Below are positions 18,701 through 27,300 of a stretch of 32,145 nucleotides of DNA, piece by piece (positions within the stretch are counted from its first letter, which is position 1; every line of letters starts with the position of its first letter). This stretch comes from Spirochaetales bacterium (GTDB lineage Bacteria; Spirochaetota; Spirochaetia; SZUA-6; JAFGRV01). Under the pieces are notes generated by a model, which was given only the letters and a program-made list of their open reading frames with translations, was not told the origin of the DNA and did not search any database. The DNA is taken from positions 1 through 32,145 of the forward strand of contig JAFGHO010000008.1 of the NCBI GenBank assembly GCA_016930085.1, in the 5' to 3' direction. Made by a program: the position numbers and the translations under genes.

Positions 18701-18728
18701 TAAAAACAGAATAGCGGTAAATTTGTGA
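15723..18728 (+). CDS. Large periplasmic helical/TPR protein, 1001 aa
   Basis: An exported 1001-residue protein of unknown function. Residues 1-29 are a signal peptide (core VFFAALILMTLALNAFA, cleavage likely AFA|GG). A TPR-like pair follows at once (AKELYTLKYYDKALLLLAEVV, about 38-60). The rest is nearly all helical and highly charged. It has TPR-like segments at about 330-350, 680-700 and 955-985, and long coiled-coil stretches at about 550-660 and 740-800. No enzymatic motif is visible. The start is TTG 15723, with AGGGGG 8 bases upstream; the first in-frame ATG would destroy the signal peptide. The next gene starts 68 bases downstream and encodes an exported sensor phosphatase, so this may be its periplasmic scaffold or binding partner, which is an inference from position only. 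Confidence 0.85.
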   Translation: MIEAAGYKAQQVFFAALILMTLALNAFAGGQKEDKLSRAKELYTLKYYDKALLLLAEVVREDPDRRDQAIALSNKIINIRDEYNELYEVLIDTLYNKLDVDAALAIIEEMKEKDPYPNEKTKSTVQIAEDAASVVANKNYFENIMEEALTYIRENDFFMAVEVYLNGYNAMPPVDLHRSEFDAETLDAITESDVTASLSRIRETSEVVIEAGKKVKETVEGYIDGIDTLLVNGDIPSFDGLIDNFITIGGRAEAIKEAAETLKFQADRLRERVTTAKSVLYLKYLYQIATGREESKGYEGIIYAVEAMVKYNASRLSGTYNMKSESFLTEGKASFDRGAFEEARTNYRNAVIMSRPVLPVAYFSDTGQKLPEGFSLTTFSTWIIDEALISFMDAEEDAKKTLAYLYILDYQEQLNTFFAEGGTPDEEALRRFAADIEKNLSGIERLSRHWEGYMRERREKTPLTFNMTSSNVVISLCAKTISAFIGKQVQQLASYLSSQKRYFPGEKELLKTGEPHDEYGRVYYPDRRLIAFNRILESLSFLDESIETLTARWSQEDVLADQADLQKALSDAVLLKNEAALFREEVEGEAKTAEANILEAKKFRDIGNRRYDETQRAYRRDEFGIVEEKIREATDAYDNSLQYQEDATVRSRRLELVRLQQDIIKDLDRIVRREVERLIEKGIDLYAKALYEDSLSTFLTAEDRWNDTHTEENPEIKVWLGYVREALTIESERSISVKHPLYKEMMQLYNLAKQDYNDGVKLKREGNIEEGIASIRRAEEKLLKIKQQFPYNNDANILKLMCTKERDNSEYQETVRQIQTDAQAKLNEIKREKATTPGKVEITKDQRDAYNNLKDLIAVETKNTALKRLITDFENELFPGKAPVSEERKRLSQEKTEQAKPYVERKEKDYYPLAKELLAEAIELDPTNNRAKQLYNQVTIEEGPDKVWVLPPADKRRYEEALQLVIDGDYLRASTIVDQLLQKYSGYEDLVKLKNRIAVNL

Positions 18729-18796
18729 TCGGCAATCGCATTTATGATCACTCACATGGATGTAAACATCGTCATAGAGAGAAAAAATGAATATAT

Positions 18797-21700
18797 ATGA
18801 AGTGTAAACACCTGGCCTTTTTCTGTACCATCTTTATGCTCCTCTTTTCCCTCACCGCCTTTGCGCAAAGTATAAATTGGGAGACCCCGCGCATACTGGT
18901 ACAATCCGGCGCGCGGTTTGTCAATGCGGTGTCGGGGGGAGATATGATCGCCCTGATGTGGCAGGAGTTTGACGAGAACAACACGGGAAGCGGGGGGAAA
19001 ATCTACCTTTCTCTCTGGACGACAACCGATACCGTGACATGGAAAAAGAATGAACGTTTTGCCGGACCTTTTACCTTTTCGGACAAGGAAACCCAGATAT
19101 ATTCGCTGGTGGTCGACCGCTTCGGTAACATTTATTGCGCCGTCGTCAGCGGAGAAAGGAAGACGACACTCTATTATTCGGACGACGGCGGAAGCAATTT
19201 TGTCGCGACGGAAATTACCGCCGGGCGGGCGACCGTCTCACCGCGGCTTTTCTTACGGGATAATGGCGAGTTTTTCCTTTTTCTTACCTATGAAACGAAA
19301 GATAATCTTTCACTCTATTATATTATCGCCGATCGATCGATCTTTTTCACCCCGTCGCATTCGAAAGAGTTCAGGCCGTTTCTTTCGAACGAAAACCTCG
19401 GATTCAATTTTCTTCCCCATCACTGTCATTATCGGGGTCTGGATTATATCGCCTTTCAGGCAAGCGACAGAGGGACCGCATACCAGATTTATATTAAAAT
19501 CAGTGATGACGGCGGCATCACCTGGAGCGATGCGAAACAGATAACGACCTTTACCGAACGCTGGAGAGAAAAAGAACAGGCACCGATTGATTTTAAAAAC
19601 CAGCGGCCGTATATAAAAGCAATGGGAGACTCGCTTTTTCTGACCTGGGAACGTCAATTCACCGGAGAAGTCGGTCAGGTATCCCAGATATATTATGCCG
19701 AACTGAGGGAAGACGGCGGAATAAAAACATGGGAGAGGGTGACGAATACTTCATATGCCTCCATATTTCCCCAGATCATTCACTACAATAACATGAATTA
19801 TCTCATATGGTTCGATAATCCCGGAAAGGACCATATACGTATCGCCCACCGCGGAACATATGAATGGGAAACGAAAGATCTTACGCCGCGGATCGATGGG
19901 GATTCCCGGTTTCCCCAGCCCGTGCAGATCCGTGATAATCTCTATATCTTCTGGGAGACTGTCCAGGGAACGAAATCGCTTCTCTATATTCTCGAACCGG
20001 ATCAAAGTGTACGGCCGCCGGATGTATATCCACTCAATTTTTCACCGGGAAAACCCTCACAGAGATCGACGGTGGCGATACGCTGGACCGTCCCCGAGGA
20101 TCCTTCCGGAATCGCCAGTTTTCTTTATGCATGGACTCAGTCGCGGATTGTTCGTGATGAGCTGATGCAGGAAGTCTACAGGACGGAGACCTCCGGCAAT
20201 TTTGAAGCGACAAAAGACGGGGTCTGGTATTTCCATATCAAGGCGGGGGATCTGGCGGGAAACTGGTCGGATATGGTGACCGTCAGCTTCATCCGTGACA
20301 CGACACCCCCGGGAAAGGTTTCCTTTAAACCACTCAAGACCGATGAACGGGGATTTCTTACCTCGAATTCATTTTCCATTGACTGGAATCCCCCCCCGGA
20401 CGGCGACGTTGCCGGGTACGCGTATGTATTTGAAAAGATAAGCGGAAACAGCGATCTTCCACTCGATCGTGTTCCTCCGGACGCTATCAGGGATCCTCCA
20501 TCATCGATTATGTTGTTTGCGACGGAAAAATCCTATAATAACCGGGATAACGGTGTGTGGGGTTTTTCCGTGCGTGCGATCGACCGGGCGGGTAATGCCG
20601 GAGAACCGGCTGTTTTATTTTTCAGATTGAATAAATATATACCGGTCACTATCGTTTCAAACGTTTTTTCACGTCAGAACTCAAACAATGAAACGGTTCT
20701 TTCCATTGAAGGCCGCGGTTTTCTCACCGACGGGGTGATTGAGGAGATTCATCTCGATAAAGACGGAAATGCTCCCTACGATTATTCATACGAATATAAT
20801 GAAGCGGATTACTCGATAAAAAATGACCGATTTATCGACGAGTTGAAACCGGACATCGAAGAGAAGGCCTTGTTCCGGCTTCTCCTTATTCACAAAAAAA
20901 GGGGACGGTATATCTACCCGTATCAACTGGAGATTGAACCGGGGGGAACGGTCAAGGCCCGCCCCCCGGATACGGTTCGAGAGGAATGGCAGGATGTTGC
21001 CACACCGCTTTTAAGCCTGAGTATGAACGAAGCGGTTATCTGGCTGATTGTCCTTTTTCTTTCCATCGTATCCATCACATCTCTCACAAAACTTGCCGGG
21101 GTTGTCCGGGAAGGCCAGATTATTCAGGCGGAGGTTTTAGCCATTATGAAAGGAAAAGAACCCGAGGATAAAAAAAAGACAGGCATCAGGAAGCTTCGAA
21201 CCAAAGGTGTCGGTTTGAGGATCAAGTTTACTCTTCTTATCACCTCGCTTATCCTCATTATCATTCTCATGCTTTCAATCACATTAAGTTATTACATGAT
21301 CGAAACACAGGGAAAGAATCTTGCGGAGGGGTTGGAGAAACAGGTGAAAGTACTTATAGGAAGTCTTGCCTCCGGAGCCGAAAAATATCTTCCTCTTCAG
21401 AATGCGCTTGAACTCGACGCCCTGGTCGATCAGACTGACGCCATGGAAGAGGCACGTCATGCGACGATTACCGGAATCAGCAGGCGCGGTTCCGAGGAGC
21501 CCTCCATGGAAGAATTTGTGTGGGCGACGAATAATGAAGAAGGAATTGATGCGATCATCGATACGCAGGAGTACAGGGTCGGCGAATCAGTTATTGAAGA
21601 CGAGGTATCACCCCTTGTCCCCGATATCGCGAAAGAGATCAACAGGAAAGCTTCGGAGCAGGTCGGAGAACTCGTCGAAGAAATCAACGAACTGATCAAG

Positions 21701-23356
21701 GATTACGCGGTCTACGCTTTACGAAAAGACCAGCAGGCGATTCAGGAAGCGGCAAGAATCGACGAAGCGCGAAAGGAAAAAAGCAATCTTGTTACGCAAA
21801 TACTTCACGGCGTCAGTAATTCCTATGAGGGGAGTGTCCCGCCGTTTGACGTCAAAAATTTAAAAGAATCATATGTATTCTACAAACCGGTTGTCTACCG
21901 GGGCAGGGATATATTCTTCCGCGGTATGGTGAGGGTGGAGGTTTCTACGGAAAATATTCTCGAAACCATTTCCCAATCGAGAACCGAACTAATACGCCGG
22001 ATCATCATCATCTCCCTGATAGCTATCGCGCTTGGTATCGCGGGGGCGATCCTGCTTGCATCGATTACGATCCTGCCGATCAAGAAGCTGGCACGGGGCG
22101 TTGCAATCATCCGTGATACCGAGGATAAAACAGCACTCAAGGATCATATCATCGAAATACGTCAGAAAGACGAGATACAGATGCTTGCAGAAACAATCAA
22201 TCAGATGACCCAGGGTCTCGTCAAGGCGGCGATCGCAAATAAGGACCTTACCGTCGGTAAGGAGGTTCAGAAGATGTTCATCCCGCTCGAACGCGATGAA
22301 AACGGTAAAAAAGGCTCGACCGGCGAAGATACGAATAAGTTCATCGAGATTTTCGGTTATTATGAAGGGGCGAAGGGGGTTTCCGGAGATTATTTTGATT
22401 TTGTCAGACTGGACGACGCTCATTATGCGATTATCAAGTGTGACGTGGCGGGGAAAGGGGTGCCCGCCGCCCTTATCATGGTTGAGGTCGCCACGATCTT
22501 TATCGATTATTTTCACGGCTGGAAGGCTTCCTCATCCGGCGTCAACACGGAAGAGCTTGTTTATAAAATCAACGACCTCGTCGAGGAACGGGGATTCAAG
22601 GGAAGGTTTGCCGCCCTCATCGTCGCCATCATCGATATCAAAAAAGGAATCGCCTATTGTTGTAATGCAGGTGATAATATCCTTCACTCCTACAGCGCTC
22701 AGAAAGACGATATGGTTCAGATCCAGCTGCCGCAGGCGCCTGCGGCCGGTGTTTTCCCTTCGGATCTCGTACAGATGCAGACGAGTTTCAAACAGGTCCC
22801 GGTCGGCATGAAGCAGGATGATATTCTCTTTCTTTTCAGTGACGGTTTTGACGAGGCAAAGAGACTTTTCAGGAATCGGAATTTCGAGCCCGTCAAATGC
22901 GACGAGCCATCGATTCGTGACAATGAACCGCATTTGGGAACGCATAATAAAGGGGATGACGGAGAAGAGTTCGGAATCGAAAGGCTATACGGAGTCATCG
23001 ACGCGGTCATTCACGGCAAACAATACCGGCTAATCAAACATCATAATCCCGTTCAGGATGAAGAGCTTGTTTTCGATTTTTATGCCGCCGACAGGAATAT
23101 CAGGAACATAATCATGGCCATGGTTTCCGTTGAAAAAATATATCGGACATATAAAAATCCGAAAGCCGGTCCCGAAGATAAAATTCTCGTGGACAGAAAA
23201 GTCGACGCCTTTCTCCAGGAACATTTTCTGCAGTACGGTGAATATTTCCGGCATCGAATCGAATTGTCCGACAATCCTGCATATGTGGCTTTTTCACATA
23301 TCAATGAAGACGAGCAGTATGACGACCTCACGATCCTCGGCGTACGGAAAAAGTAA
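18797..23356 (+). CDS. Giant sensor phosphatase: propeller, Ig/FN3-like, HAMP, SpoIIE/PP2C
   Basis: A 1519-residue multi-domain membrane phosphatase. Residues 1-23 are a signal peptide (cleavage AFA|QS). Residues about 25-400 look like a sialidase-type beta-propeller, with an Asp box SDDGGITW near 235 and a degenerate one near 128. Two Ig/FN3-like domains (about 405-630, one preceded by DTTPPG) follow. TM1 is about 745-765, TM2 about 812-836, a second periplasmic part about 837-1065 and TM3 about 1068-1090. A HAMP linker (about 1090-1145) leads to the SpoIIE/PP2C core: Asp1198 (SGDYFD), Asp1216 (CDVAGKG), Asp1349 (FSDGFDEA) and Asp1509/1510 (YDDLTILG). The part between the last two motifs is unusually long. 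An outer signal probably controls a cytoplasmic phosphatase. ATG 18797 has a weak site (GAGAG about 14 bases away). Confidence 0.9.
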   Translation: MKCKHLAFFCTIFMLLFSLTAFAQSINWETPRILVQSGARFVNAVSGGDMIALMWQEFDENNTGSGGKIYLSLWTTTDTVTWKKNERFAGPFTFSDKETQIYSLVVDRFGNIYCAVVSGERKTTLYYSDDGGSNFVATEITAGRATVSPRLFLRDNGEFFLFLTYETKDNLSLYYIIADRSIFFTPSHSKEFRPFLSNENLGFNFLPHHCHYRGLDYIAFQASDRGTAYQIYIKISDDGGITWSDAKQITTFTERWREKEQAPIDFKNQRPYIKAMGDSLFLTWERQFTGEVGQVSQIYYAELREDGGIKTWERVTNTSYASIFPQIIHYNNMNYLIWFDNPGKDHIRIAHRGTYEWETKDLTPRIDGDSRFPQPVQIRDNLYIFWETVQGTKSLLYILEPDQSVRPPDVYPLNFSPGKPSQRSTVAIRWTVPEDPSGIASFLYAWTQSRIVRDELMQEVYRTETSGNFEATKDGVWYFHIKAGDLAGNWSDMVTVSFIRDTTPPGKVSFKPLKTDERGFLTSNSFSIDWNPPPDGDVAGYAYVFEKISGNSDLPLDRVPPDAIRDPPSSIMLFATEKSYNNRDNGVWGFSVRAIDRAGNAGEPAVLFFRLNKYIPVTIVSNVFSRQNSNNETVLSIEGRGFLTDGVIEEIHLDKDGNAPYDYSYEYNEADYSIKNDRFIDELKPDIEEKALFRLLLIHKKRGRYIYPYQLEIEPGGTVKARPPDTVREEWQDVATPLLSLSMNEAVIWLIVLFLSIVSITSLTKLAGVVREGQIIQAEVLAIMKGKEPEDKKKTGIRKLRTKGVGLRIKFTLLITSLILIIILMLSITLSYYMIETQGKNLAEGLEKQVKVLIGSLASGAEKYLPLQNALELDALVDQTDAMEEARHATITGISRRGSEEPSMEEFVWATNNEEGIDAIIDTQEYRVGESVIEDEVSPLVPDIAKEINRKASEQVGELVEEINELIKDYAVYALRKDQQAIQEAARIDEARKEKSNLVTQILHGVSNSYEGSVPPFDVKNLKESYVFYKPVVYRGRDIFFRGMVRVEVSTENILETISQSRTELIRRIIIISLIAIALGIAGAILLASITILPIKKLARGVAIIRDTEDKTALKDHIIEIRQKDEIQMLAETINQMTQGLVKAAIANKDLTVGKEVQKMFIPLERDENGKKGSTGEDTNKFIEIFGYYEGAKGVSGDYFDFVRLDDAHYAIIKCDVAGKGVPAALIMVEVATIFIDYFHGWKASSSGVNTEELVYKINDLVEERGFKGRFAALIVAIIDIKKGIAYCCNAGDNILHSYSAQKDDMVQIQLPQAPAAGVFPSDLVQMQTSFKQVPVGMKQDDILFLFSDGFDEAKRLFRNRNFEPVKCDEPSIRDNEPHLGTHNKGDDGEEFGIERLYGVIDAVIHGKQYRLIKHHNPVQDEELVFDFYAADRNIRNIIMAMVSVEKIYRTYKNPKAGPEDKILVDRKVDAFLQEHFLQYGEYFRHRIELSDNPAYVAFSHINEDEQYDDLTILGVRKK

Positions 23357-23400
23357 CTGTTTCCATGCAGCATGTGCCGGTCAACTTCTTTTGGAAACAG
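23357..23400 (+). other. Perfect 9-bp inverted repeat directly after the phosphatase stop
   Basis: CTGTTTCCA (23357-23365) and TGGAAACAG (23392-23400) are perfect complements separated by 26 bases; the left arm begins at the first base after TAA. No T-run follows, so it is unlikely to be an intrinsic terminator. It may stabilise or process mRNA between this gene and the one at 23451, or bind a regulator. Confidence 0.6.
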
Positions 23401-23450
23401 GCCGATATGATTAATGGAGATCCGGTATCACCGTTATGAGGAGCAGATCG

Positions 23451-24149
23451 ATGAAAAAATTAATTATCCTGGTAAGTCTTGTTGTTCCGCTGTTTCCCTT
23501 TCTTGCCGTGGATACGATCAACGATGATCTCGAAAGCGGTGATGCCGCGGCGGTATACGGCCGCTCGATGATTACGATCGACAACAGCTATAATGACTGG
23601 TCAATGATTCCCGAGGTAGCATCTTTTTCCGCGCAAGGCAGGCCGTACACATTCAACAGGGAAAAGGACGGTATTCTGGAAAGCCTTTCTATCGATAAAT
23701 CGATCTACTGGGGGCATAACGGAACGAATCTGAAAAGCATAAAGGCATTTCTCGGAAGCGATACCATCGCATTCCATATCTCTTCATATTCTCCGTTTTC
23801 TGACGGCCTGATCCTTTTCCTTTACCTCTTCAAGGAAAGAAACAAGGGTGAGCCGAATTATTACACGATCGAAATCAATATCGACGTGAAACAGAGAAAC
23901 GGTATCGTCTATCTCTGGGAACGCGGCGGGAACGATGCCCTTGAAATCGGGACGGCGGCGGTCAACACGGAGGAGTTCGAGTGCGAGTTTTCGATCGAGG
24001 CGCTTCCTCTGTCCTTAAGGGAAGATTTTATCGCATCGTATTCATTTGATCTGACCACATGCTATTATAATCGGGTCAAAAGAACCTATGAGGAGTTTTT
24101 CTTTACCACCTTGAAAGTGAAGAATATTCCTTCATCACAGGATATATAG
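23451..24149 (+). CDS. Secreted beta-rich protein, 232 aa
   Basis: A small exported protein of unknown function. Residues 1-19 are a signal peptide (MKKLIILVSLVVPLFPFLA). The mature part is rich in beta-strands and aromatics. It contains ITIDNSYNDWSMIPEVASF and a later IYWGHNGTNLKSIKAFLGSDTIAFHI, a layout that recalls DOMON/CBM9-like ligand-binding folds (a D-W-x-x-I-P strand followed by strands describing a property). I cannot confirm the family. ATG 23451 with AGGAG 7 bases upstream is better than the in-frame ATG at 23436, which overlaps that ribosome site. It follows the giant phosphatase gene by 94 bases in the same direction, so it may be a periplasmic partner of that sensor. Confidence 0.75.
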   Translation: MKKLIILVSLVVPLFPFLAVDTINDDLESGDAAAVYGRSMITIDNSYNDWSMIPEVASFSAQGRPYTFNREKDGILESLSIDKSIYWGHNGTNLKSIKAFLGSDTIAFHISSYSPFSDGLILFLYLFKERNKGEPNYYTIEINIDVKQRNGIVYLWERGGNDALEIGTAAVNTEEFECEFSIEALPLSLREDFIASYSFDLTTCYYNRVKRTYEEFFFTTLKVKNIPSSQDI

Positions 24150-24272
24150 CCCTGCCGTCCCGCGAACATTTTCTCCGTAAATACCGGCCCTGCATACAGT
24201 CATGCAATCGGAACTTCCGGTCTTCGAGGCAAGCCTTCAGAAAAAAAGAATGAAAAACAGATTAAAAGAGCT

Positions 24273-24300
24273 TTGATTATCAAACACGAGATGATATATT
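24273..24300 (+). promoter_or_regulatory. Possible promoter of SNF2 gene
   Basis: TTGATT (24273-24278), a 16-base spacer and TATATT (24295-24300); TATTAT at 24297-24302 with an 18-base spacer is an alternative -10. Transcription would start near 24307, so the upstream in-frame starts TTG 24273 and ATG 24291 would not be on this mRNA. Confidence 0.5.
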
Positions 24301-24314
24301 ATACGACGGGAAAT

Positions 24315-27300
24315 ATGATGCGATACCCGCAGGTGATAAAATATGTCGGTAAACTCATCTATGAAAGGGGACTCGACTATTATAACGAAAAAAAAATATT
24401 GACATTTCACCGCGAGAAAAACCATATTGACGCTCGGGTTTTTGGATCGGCGAACAATGAATACTCGGTCACTGTCGATCTCGATGAGAACGGCGATGTA
24501 AAAGAGGCGCATTGCAGTTGTCCGTACTGGCAGCGGTGTAAACATGTCGCTGCGGTCTTGATTCACGCTTTCTCGGATAACGAAGGGCGGCCCGATGAAG
24601 AATCACCACCCCCGTTTCCGGTTGTCGGGGCGAAAACTGAAAAGATCATCCAGCTCGATTATTCTAAAGAACCTTCCCGGGACCTGGCGCATAACCTCCG
24701 TCAAATAGAAGAAAAAATGTCTCCCGGCCATTCCGATGACGGCAAAGAGTGGAGGCTTGTCTTCAAGATAAAAAAAAACCCGGACGCATCCGGTCAGCCG
24801 GTCGAATGGTTTATAACGCCCGGTATCCGGCTGCTTAAAAAAGACGGAACGCCGGGGAATGTTTACAATTACCGGAAAAAAAAATGCATCACGTATTCCT
24901 CCATTGAAGAAAAATTGCTTCAACGCCTTCTCAACAAACCGGGCTATAAAGACGATTTTGTCCATTATCTGGAAACCCTGATCGATAATGACGGAATACC
25001 GCTTGTCGTCCAGCACGGTTATGAAACGCATGAGATTCAACGGCACGTCATCAAAACGACACACCTCGAATTCGAAATACAGGAAATACAGCAATTGGAT
25101 GCGTTTTTTTCTCCCGTATTGACATTTCATTACGGCGACGGGATGAACCGAACCGTCACTCCCGCGGACGGCGCGGTTCTGAACGACGGATCGGTTTGCG
25201 CGGTACTCTCATATGACGGATCATTGCTTTATAAAAAAAATAACGGAATATATGCCGCCATTATCACGCATATATTTACCTTTGACAAGCTCTATACGCC
25301 GTCGGATATCGCGTCATTAGGCGATTTTATAAAAACAAAAGCTCCGGATGACATCACCGTGAGTTTTCACTCTCAGCAGATTAATCTGGTAAGCCACACG
25401 CCGAAACCCGTCCTTGAAATAAATCCGTTTCTTCACAACAGGATGACAATCGCTCTCCTCTTCGATTATGCGGGAAATATTATCGAATACAGCAAGGACG
25501 ACGGTTTTATCATACATAAAAGCAGGGGAAAGGAAATAACCGTATTAAGAAAAGACAGGATAACCGAACGTGATATTTTCGAACGTCTTAAAACTTTTTT
25601 CCGGGAATACGCAGCGGGCTGGCAATATCCGCAACATCAGGGAGAAATATACCTTGAAATCGATATTTCGACCTTTCTTTCACGGTTCAGTGAGGAACTT
25701 ATCCGGGAAGGATATATGATACGGATCGGCAGGGGGAAAATTTTAAAACGCGGCGGAGGAACATTCCGCCTTGACGTTTCATCCGGAATCGACTGGTTTG
25801 ATATCTCCCTTCTATATACCGACGAAGAAGGACATTCCCACACGGCCGTTCTGGATATCAACGACATCAAACAGGGGCTTGTGGAAGCGGGCGGATCATA
25901 TATTCTTCTCGATGCGGACAATATGGAAAAAGTGAAACTGCTTTTTCGTTCGTGTCGTCTCGAAAAGGGAATACTCCGCTCCCAAAAGCTCAACTTTTCG
26001 GCGATCGATATTCTTTACGAAGAGATCGCTTCCAGTGGTGACGGTACCATCGAGAAGTTCAGGACAATTTACGAAAAACTGAAGAACATTACGGCAATCC
26101 CCGATTACCGGTTGCCTGAACAATTTCGATGCACCCTCAGGCAGTATCAGCGTGCGGGGTATAACTGGCTTTCCTTTCTTGAAGAAGTCGGCATCAACGG
26201 CTGCCTGGCGGATGATATGGGACTCGGAAAAACGGTACAGACCCTCGCACTCATCATGCGGCTCAAAGAAGCGGAAAACCTCGGGCAGTGCCTTATCGTC
26301 GTTCCCGTGTCCACCCTCGCAAACTGGGAAAGTGAAATCGAACGATTCACCCCGGCGCTTTCCTGCATAAGACATGCGGGCCAGGGGAGGGCAACCTCGA
26401 TCGACGATATTTCCGGTTATGATTGCGTCCTGGTGAGCTACCATACCCTGCGGAACGATATCGAGATTTTCTCAGAGAAGACCTTTCACTACCTGATTCT
26501 CGATGAATCGCAGAATATCAAAAACGCGAATACAAAGACATTCAAAGCAGTACGGTCGATCAAGTCGGATCACCGGCTTTCACTGACAGGGACCCCCGTT
26601 GAGAACAACACACTCGAACTCTGGGCTCAAATGGAATTCCTCAATCCGGGTATTCTGGGATCACAGAAGACATTCAAAAATCATTATACGGTACCGATTG
26701 AAGAGTACCGGGACCGTTCCGCTTCCGCGGAACTCAAAAAACGGATATTCCCTTTTATATTACGCAGAAAGAAGGAAGATGTCGTCCGCGAACTCCCGGA
26801 AAAGGAGATTATTTACCGTTTCCTTGAAATGGGAACATTACAGCGGGAGGCATATTGTGAAGTGAATACCATATACAGGGAAAAGATAAATGCCGCGATT
26901 GATCGCAAAGGGGTAAAACGATCCGCGATTGAAATAATCGAAGCAATGCTCCGCCTGAGACAGATATCCCTTTTTCCTTTTTTGGTTTCTGAAAAGTACG
27001 GCAATATCGAATCATGCAAGTTCGAGTTTTTCAAGGAAATGATTCAGGAAATACTCACGGAAGATCATAAAATACTTGTATTCTCTCAATTCGTTCAGGT
27101 ACTTAAACAACTCGAAGCATATGTATCGGGAAGCGATATCGATTACGCATACATCGACGGTTCGACGAAGAAAAGAAAAAAAGAAATCGAACGGTTTCAG
27201 AAGGACCCGGATGTCAGGGTTTTTCTCCTGAGTCTGAAAGCGGGCGGACTCGGGATCAATCTTACCGCGGCCGATTATGTCATTCTTTTCGATCCGTGGT

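Noticed and set aside
24250-24276. Eight-codon frame ending in TTGA at 24273 before the SNF2 gene
   Set aside because: No ribosome site before ATG 24250, and the likely promoter lies at 24273-24300, downstream of this frame; the TTGA overlap is probably chance.
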